NCBI GenBank assembly: GCA_041855385.1
Contig: JBHAEC010000039.1
Span: 1-10,204 of the forward strand
Source: JBHAEC01 sp041855385
Lineage (GTDB): Bacteria > Bacillota > Negativicutes > Veillonellales > Veillonellaceae
Reading direction: 5' to 3'
Length of the DNA stretch: 10,204 bases
Under the pieces are notes generated by a model that worked only from the letters and a program-made list of their open reading frames with translations, was not told where the DNA came from and searched no databases. Both the position numbers and the translations under genes were made by a program. Below, in pieces: positions 7,354 through 10,204 of the stretch. Position 1 is the first letter of the stretch. Each line of letters opens with the position of its first letter.

Positions 7354-7380
7354 AAAAAAAGGCGACTCCTAAGAATCCCC
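7354..7380 (-). terminator. Rho-independent terminator of rpmB
   Basis: Read on the - strand, GGGGATTC-TTAG-GAGTCGCC (7380 to 7361) forms a stem with one G-G mismatch and one G-U pair, followed by a run of T from 7360. It lies 27 bases past the rpmB stop and faces the dgt terminator. Confidence 0.85.
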
Positions 7381-7393
7381 TTTATTTACGGTA

Positions 7394-7410
7394 TAATGAA
7401 AATTTCATTA
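7394..7410. repeat. AT-rich palindrome at the rpmB stop codon
   Basis: TAATGAAA-A-TTTCATTA is a perfect 8-1-8 inverted repeat that includes the rpmB stop codon. It may add to 3' end stability of the rpmB mRNA. It is too AT-rich to be a strong stem. Confidence 0.4.
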
Positions 7411-7596
7411 CGCACGCGTAACTTTGCCGGAACGAAGGCAACGAGTACAGGTGTTTACTTTTTTGACTTCGCCGTTAACGATTGCACGTACTCTTTGAAT
7501 ATTCGGTTTCCAAGTTCTTTTTGTGCGGATGTGAGAGTGACTCACGTTCATACCGCTGCTTGTGGATTTGCCACAAACTTCGCATAGGTTTGCCAT
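7408..7596 (-). CDS. rpmB: 50S ribosomal protein L28
   Basis: This small basic protein belongs to the large ribosomal subunit. It has 62 residues beginning MANLCEVCGK, the standard L28 N-terminus. This is the zinc-binding form: Cys5 and Cys8 pair with Cys50 and Cys53 (CTRC), as in bacteria that keep the C+ version. The stretch RTKRTWKPNIQ (24-34) is typical of the family. The start at 7596 is chosen because GGAGGTGG lies just before it. An ATG five codons upstream (7611) would overlap that ribosome binding site. The gene stands alone on the - strand, with its own promoter and terminator, between two + strand units. This solitary arrangement is common for rpmB in Firmicutes. Confidence 0.97.
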   Translation of the reverse strand: MANLCEVCGKSTSSGMNVSHSHIRTKRTWKPNIQRVRAIVNGEVKKVNTCTRCLRSGKVTRA

Positions 7597-7601
7597 TACT
7601 T

Positions 7602-7609
7602 CCACCTCC
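7602..7609 (-). promoter_or_regulatory. Ribosome binding site of rpmB
   Basis: GGAGGTGG on the - strand ends 5 bases before ATG 7596. It fixes the MANL start over the longer in-frame alternative at 7611. Confidence 0.85.
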
Positions 7610-7635
7610 ATGTCTTTCTACAACATAACACATGT

Positions 7636-7664
7636 ATTCTATCATAGAAAAAAATAATGTGCAA
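7636..7664 (-). promoter_or_regulatory. Promoter of rpmB
   Basis: On the - strand, TTGCAC (7664-7659), a 17-base spacer and TAGAAT (7641-7636), with an extended TG-A before the -10, form a good vegetative promoter. It lies about 40 bases before the rpmB start. The gene on the other side (promoter near 7750) is divergent, with no overlap between the two promoters. Confidence 0.8.
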
Positions 7665-7746
7665 GGGATACTTGGACGAAAATGATGATGGATAGATAAA
7701 GGGAGTAAGCATTTTTCCTCTTAAGCTGGAATCGTTTTTTGTTTTG

Positions 7747-7755
7747 TGGTATGAT
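7747..7755 (+). promoter_or_regulatory. Extended -10 promoter of the 104-aa gene
   Basis: TG-G-TATGAT is an extended -10. A poor -35 (TGGAAT, 7727-7732) lies 17 bases upstream. The dyad ATGGAC-N10-GTCCAT (7758-7779) follows at the expected transcription start and could be an operator or a 5' hairpin. Confidence 0.55.
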
Positions 7756-7804
7756 ACATGGACAGGCGATGAAGTCCATTTTATATGAATACAGGAGGAG
7801 TAAG

Positions 7805-8119
7805 ATGAATAATCGTGGTAAAATAAGTGAAGATGCATACTCCGATTCTATTTACGAGGTTGTGTTTACATCCATACTTGACAGACCGGAATATAGAGAA
7901 GAACCGATTTATGGAAAATTACTGACTTTAAAGGAATTAATGGGAGAAGAAGACTTTAATGAATACATTAACTCTTTGCTTCGTATAACCTATAACGGAC
8001 AAGCTCTTTGGCTTATTACGAAGAAAGAAATGCATCGAACTATTATAGAAGGAAGATTTATACCCCTTATTGCAAAGGCTTTTGATGTAAGAAATATTCG
8101 CGTGTTCTCCCAACCTTAG
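7805..8119 (+). CDS. Conserved-looking small protein of unknown function (104 aa)
   Basis: I do not recognise this protein. It has 104 residues starting MNNRGKISEDAYSD, with no signal peptide, membrane segment or cysteine. It is soluble-looking, with an acidic N-terminal half (for example KELMGEEDFNEYINSLLRI) and a more basic C-terminal part (ITKKEMHRTIIEGRFIPLIAKAF). It probably folds as mixed alpha/beta. AGGAGGAG at 7793-7800 and codon use like the neighbouring genes support it as real. An in-frame TTG at 7739 would start inside the promoter and is rejected. It is transcribed alone: promoter near 7750, terminator at 8131-8155. It may be a lineage-specific regulator or a housekeeping accessory; nothing in the sequence decides. 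Confidence 0.82.
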   Translation: MNNRGKISEDAYSDSIYEVVFTSILDRPEYREEPIYGKLLTLKELMGEEDFNEYINSLLRITYNGQALWLITKKEMHRTIIEGRFIPLIAKAFDVRNIRVFSQP

Positions 8120-8130
8120 TTAAGATGTAG

Positions 8131-8155
8131 CAGCCCATTTTAGTGGGCTGTTTTT
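8131..8155 (+). terminator. Terminator of the 104-aa gene
   Basis: CAGCCCA-TTTTAG-TGGGCTG is a perfect 7-bp GC-rich stem followed by TTTTT. It begins 11 bases after the stop codon. Confidence 0.9.
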
Positions 8156-8190
8156 GTATTTGAAGAAAGAAGATAATAAGGGGTATTAAA

Positions 8191-8205
8191 TGAAAATAAT
8201 TTTCG
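8191..8205. repeat. Fur-box-like palindrome
   Basis: TGAAAAT-A-ATTTTCG contains a perfect 13-base palindrome (GAAAAT-A-ATTTTC). It agrees with the 7-1-7 Fur-family box TGATAATNATTATCA at 12 of 15 positions, counting N as a match. It lies about 175 bases before the nearer promoter, too far for simple repression of it. AT-rich DNA gives such matches by chance. Confidence 0.3.
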
Positions 8206-8304
8206 TAAATACTTTTTCTTAGCGACAGGATAAATTGTAAATTTATGTAAGAGAAAAAGAGAAATAGGGAAGGGAATATCAGAAAAATAGGAATAAAATG
8301 CTTC

Positions 8305-8333
8305 TTGCGATGAATGAATAAAAATATTATAAA
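8305..8333 (+). promoter_or_regulatory. Candidate distal promoter of the CbiK-like gene
   Basis: TTGCGA (8305-8310), a 17-base spacer and TATAAA (8328-8333) make a plausible promoter. The surrounding AT-richness raises the chance of a false hit. Confidence 0.35.
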
Positions 8334-8371
8334 TAATATATATAAGGCAGGATAATGAAAAATTTTGATAA

Positions 8372-8396
8372 ACATTTTCATTGACCTTGAAAATGT
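8372..8396. promoter_or_regulatory. Inverted repeat over the -35 (candidate operator)
   Basis: ACATTTTCA-TTGACCT-TGAAAATGT is a perfect 9-7-9 inverted repeat, and its spacer holds the -35 hexamer. Its left arm also pairs with an upstream AATGAAAA (8354-8361 with 8375-8382), giving three TGAAAA half-sites at 8356, 8375 (reverse) and 8388. A repressor bound here would cover the -35. The identity of the regulator is unknown to me. Confidence 0.6.
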
Positions 8397-8409
8397 GCTG
8401 GTGTATGAT
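8381..8409 (+). promoter_or_regulatory. Main promoter of the CbiK-like gene
   Basis: TTGACC (8381-8386), exactly 17 bases, then TATGAT (8404-8409): five of six consensus bases in each hexamer. The start codon is 33 bases downstream of the -10. Confidence 0.75.
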
Positions 8410-8430
8410 GAAATAAAAACGTATCCTAAG

Positions 8431-8437
8431 AAGGAGG
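8431..8437 (+). promoter_or_regulatory. Ribosome binding site deciding the CbiK-like start
   Basis: AAGGAGG lies 5 bases before ATG 8443. The in-frame TTG at 8365 lies upstream of the promoter -35 and is not a credible start. Confidence 0.85.
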
Positions 8438-8442
8438 AAGTT

Positions 8443-9297
8443 ATGAGTAAGCAAGGGGTTATATTAGCTTGCTTTGGATCTATCTATCGAGAGGCTCTTA
8501 GCAAATCTGTAGATGTGATGAAAGCTAAAATAGAAGAAAGATATCCCGACAGTACCGTGGAAACCGTATTCCTTTCTGAGGCAGTTATCGCCAAGTGGCG
8601 TGAAAAATATGCAAGCCCGATTTTGTCTTTGGATGAAGCTCTGGATAAAATGGCAAATGAGGGTGTTGATGAAGTGTATGTACAACCTTTTTACTTTGTT
8701 GCCGATCAAAGTTATCAGCAGATGAGAAGTAAGGTTATGAAAATGATTCATGAAAAACGTCGCACATTTACTCATCTGAATGTGGGAAAACCACTTTTAA
8801 ATTCTTTGGGTGTAAAGAATCATGCGGACGATTACGCCTTAACAATAGCGGGGATTTTAAAACACGTAAAAGAGGTAAGTTCCAACAAAACGATTTTACT
8901 CATGGGAAATGGGCAAAGCCAGTTGGAGTATGCTACATTACAGTTGAAATGCCTTTATGGATTGGCAGATAATGTGGTTGTATTTACGTCAAACGGATTT
9001 CCGAACTTTAAAGAAGCTTTAAACTTACTGGAAGCAAAAGGTAAGAAGGAGATTCTTCTAGTTCCCTTGGTATTAATCGGTTCTGAGCATTTAATGGACT
9101 ATCTAGCCGGTAATCGTTCGGATTCGGTTAAATCTCTTCTTGAAGAAGAGGGGTATGAAGTAAGTGTTTGGAATGAAGGTCTAGGAGAGAACCCCTTTAT
9201 TCATGCACAGTTTATGAAACACTTAGACCAAGCAATTCGAGTTATAGAAAGAAAAAAGATGGGATACGGCACCGGTTGTTCTCTTAATAAAAAGTAG
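8443..9297 (+). CDS. CbiK-family chelatase paralogue with substituted metal-binding residues
   Basis: At 284 residues this has the length and layout of anaerobic cobaltochelatase CbiK, which puts Co2+ into sirohydrochlorin in early-insertion cobalamin synthesis. The fold landmarks are visible: the N-terminal strand GVILACFGS (5-13), EVYVQPFYF (77-85), the central strand ILLMGNG (151-157), FTSNGFP (181-187) and PLVLIGSEHLMDY (208-220). In Salmonella CbiK the metal site is His145, Glu175 and His207. The aligned positions here are Asn156, Asn184 and His216, so two of three are lost. The HVxxGEE motif after VQP is also gone (FYFVADQSY). The neighbouring copy keeps all of these. There is no signal peptide. 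It may be an inactive tetrapyrrole-binding or regulatory protein, or an enzyme with other ligands. The reading frame is intact and the promoter good, so it is not a pseudogene. Family is firm; function is open. Confidence 0.82.
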   Translation: MSKQGVILACFGSIYREALSKSVDVMKAKIEERYPDSTVETVFLSEAVIAKWREKYASPILSLDEALDKMANEGVDEVYVQPFYFVADQSYQQMRSKVMKMIHEKRRTFTHLNVGKPLLNSLGVKNHADDYALTIAGILKHVKEVSSNKTILLMGNGQSQLEYATLQLKCLYGLADNVVVFTSNGFPNFKEALNLLEAKGKKEILLVPLVLIGSEHLMDYLAGNRSDSVKSLLEEEGYEVSVWNEGLGENPFIHAQFMKHLDQAIRVIERKKMGYGTGCSLNKK

Positions 9298-9324
9298 TGA
9301 CAGAATGAAAAAATAAAGAATGTA

Positions 9325-9353
9325 ATCCATGTCTGTGGATACTGATGCATCAG
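9325..9353. repeat. Hairpin and 12-bp palindrome between the two CbiK genes
   Basis: ATCCA-TGTCTG-TGGAT (9325-9340) is followed at once by the perfect palindrome CTGATGCATCAG (9342-9353). Neither is followed by a T-run. They could stabilise the first gene's mRNA end or be an operator for the second gene. Confidence 0.45.
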
Positions 9354-9361
9354 CAATAAAG

Positions 9362-9398
9362 ATAGTACATTTCACTAAGGGGAATGTACTATTTTTTT
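9362..9398 (+). terminator. Terminator between the two CbiK genes
   Basis: ATAGTACATT pairs perfectly with AATGTACTAT, and the stem extends to 12 bp with one G-U pair. A run of seven T (9392-9398) follows. It ends the first chelatase-like transcript and makes the tandem genes separate units. Confidence 0.92.
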
Positions 9399-9406
9399 AA
9401 TTGCAT

Positions 9407-9412
9407 TATACT
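9407..9412 (+). promoter_or_regulatory. Possible -10 for cbiK
   Basis: TATACT lies 29 bases before the start codon, but no good -35 is found at 16-18 bases, where the terminator stem lies. A promoter must exist unless read-through feeds this gene, so this is the best candidate seen, and it is weak. Confidence 0.3.
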
Positions 9413-9441
9413 GAAGATAGGAATGTGAAAAGGAGGGCTTC

Positions 9442-10204
9442 ATGAAAAAGGCGATTTTGCTTGTCAGTTTCGGTACAACGGTGGATGAGGCAAGAAAAGA
9501 GAATATTGATAGCATTGTAGAGAGGGTAAGGGAGTATTTTAACGGTTATGATGTGTATAGTGCCTTTACTTCACGAATTGTTTCAAAGCGATTAAGAGAA
9601 AGAGGTATTTTCGCTGAACTGGAAAGTGAGGCTCTACTACGCTTACTTGCGGAGGGGTATGAGGAAATCATAGTTCAACCGCTACATGTTGTGCATGGAG
9701 AAGAATTTGACAAATTAAGGGTGAATATACAGCCTTTTAGGCGTGAATCGACGAGGATCGTATTGGGACGTCCACTACTCTCTTATATGGGGCAAGACGG
9801 ATATCCCGATGACTATCAAATATTTATCAATGCATTTAAGGCGGAACTTTCACCGGCGGATGGAGTTGTTTTTGTGGGTCATGGGGGAATTCATCCGGGA
9901 AATGCCTCATATGGTATTTTGCAGTTAAAGCTATGGCAGGAAAAATATAGGCATGTTCGGGTAATTACCATGGAATCTTTTCCAAAAGTAACAGATATCC
10001 CTGTTTTCGGTGATTCGGAACATTTGCCTGAAACCGTACATATATATTTACTTTTGCTAGTAGCGGGTGAGCATGCCCTGAAAGATATTTTTGGGGAGAA
10101 TGAACTGTCGATTCAGTCCATATTGGCTCAAGCGGGCTATACTTGTGTATGTCACAGAGAAGGACTGGGGAGTCGTCCGGCGATTCAGGATATTTACATT
10201 CGGC
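9442..10204 (+). CDS. cbiK: Sirohydrochlorin cobaltochelatase CbiK (3' end outside window)
   Basis: This cytoplasmic chelatase inserts Co2+ into sirohydrochlorin on the oxygen-independent cobalamin pathway. The frame is open from ATG 9442 to the window end, giving 254 residues, nearly the full family length (about 265). AGGAGG at 9431-9436 sets the start. The N-terminus KKAILLVSFGTT and VQPLHVVHGEE (78-88) are family signatures. All three metal ligands known from Salmonella CbiK are present: His147 (VGHGG), Glu178 (VITMESFP) and His211 (LLLVAGEHALKDI). There is no signal peptide, unlike the periplasmic CbiK of some sulfate reducers. The gene is preceded by a terminator, so it probably starts its own unit; what follows cannot be seen. 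Some CbiK proteins can also insert iron or nickel, so a role in sirohaem or another tetrapyrrole is possible. Confidence 0.93.
   Translation, partial: MKKAILLVSFGTTVDEARKENIDSIVERVREYFNGYDVYSAFTSRIVSKRLRERGIFAELESEALLRLLAEGYEEIIVQPLHVVHGEEFDKLRVNIQPFRRESTRIVLGRPLLSYMGQDGYPDDYQIFINAFKAELSPADGVVFVGHGGIHPGNASYGILQLKLWQEKYRHVRVITMESFPKVTDIPVFGDSEHLPETVHIYLLLLVAGEHALKDIFGENELSIQSILAQAGYTCVCHREGLGSRPAIQDIYIR

Larger units (their letters stand above)
8156..8442 (+). other. AT-rich regulatory interval before the first CbiK-like gene
   Basis: No convincing gene lies here. It holds a perfect palindrome GAAAAT-A-ATTTTC (8192-8204), a TAAATT-GTA-AATTTA dyad (8231-8245), a purine-rich stretch (about 8249-8300), a very AT-rich run (about 8318-8346), two candidate promoters (8305-8333 and 8381-8409) and overlapping dyads at 8354-8396. 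Two tiny ORFs (ATG 8190, 10 codons; ATG 8355, 9 codons) have weak ribosome binding sites and are probably chance. No cobalamin riboswitch box is visible. Confidence 0.6.

Noticed and set aside
8190..8384. Two possible leader peptides (ATG 8190, 10 codons; ATG 8355, 9 codons)
   Set aside because: Ribosome binding sites are weak, the second ends inside the main promoter, and AT-rich DNA gives such ORFs by chance.
8365..8442. Upstream TTG start for the CbiK-like gene
   Set aside because: It lies upstream of the promoter -35, inside the dyad region; AAGGAGG sits before ATG 8443.
8067..8454. Two overlapping 104-codon ORFs on the - strand
   Set aside because: They are Phe/Ile/Tyr-rich translations of AT-rich DNA across a terminator and promoters, with no ribosome binding site and no recognisable motif.
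8156..9441. Cobalamin riboswitch before either CbiK gene
   Set aside because: No B12-box-like sequence or long structured leader was seen in either upstream region.

Overview
The window looks like a chromosomal stretch of an anaerobic, low- to mid-GC Firmicute. The gene set and protein style (class A PBP next to type-2 TyrRS, a CcpN-family repressor paired with a PEP synthase regulatory protein, PEP synthase rather than PPDK, cytosolic CbiK-type chelatases) fit the Negativicutes (Veillonella/Dialister/Megasphaera group) best. That placement is an inference from gene content, not from a marker search. I see no IS, phage, CRISPR, tRNA, rRNA or plasmid signature. Most of the window is housekeeping.

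Layout. Bases 2-2068 are a probable cotranscribed pair on the + strand: the 3' part of a class A penicillin-binding protein with a lysine-rich tail, then tyrS, closed by a terminator. Bases 2191-7308 form a gluconeogenesis control block: pps (PEP synthase) with its own promoter region and terminator, then ccpN-psrP-dgt as a tight operon ending in a strong terminator. Bases 7354-7664 hold rpmB (L28) alone on the - strand with a clear promoter and terminator. Bases 7747-8155 hold a 104-aa gene I do not recognise, with its own promoter and terminator. Bases 8156-8442 are an AT-rich regulatory stretch with nested inverted repeats. Bases 8443-10204 carry two CbiK-family genes in tandem, separated by a terminator; the second runs off the window.

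How the genes work together. PEP synthase makes PEP from pyruvate, as lactate- or pyruvate-using cells need. CcpN would repress pps: a match to all 11 positions of the B. subtilis CcpN consensus, as I recall it, lies on the pps -10 region. PsrP would switch PEP synthase itself on and off by phosphorylating the Thr two residues before its catalytic His. Transcriptional and post-translational control of one enzyme are thus encoded side by side. The two chelatase-family genes suggest cobalamin or other tetrapyrrole metabolism. The first lacks the His and Glu metal ligands that the second keeps, and is the most unusual item here. I found no clear undescribed multi-gene system; the substituted CbiK paralogue and the dyad-rich DNA before it are the best leads.
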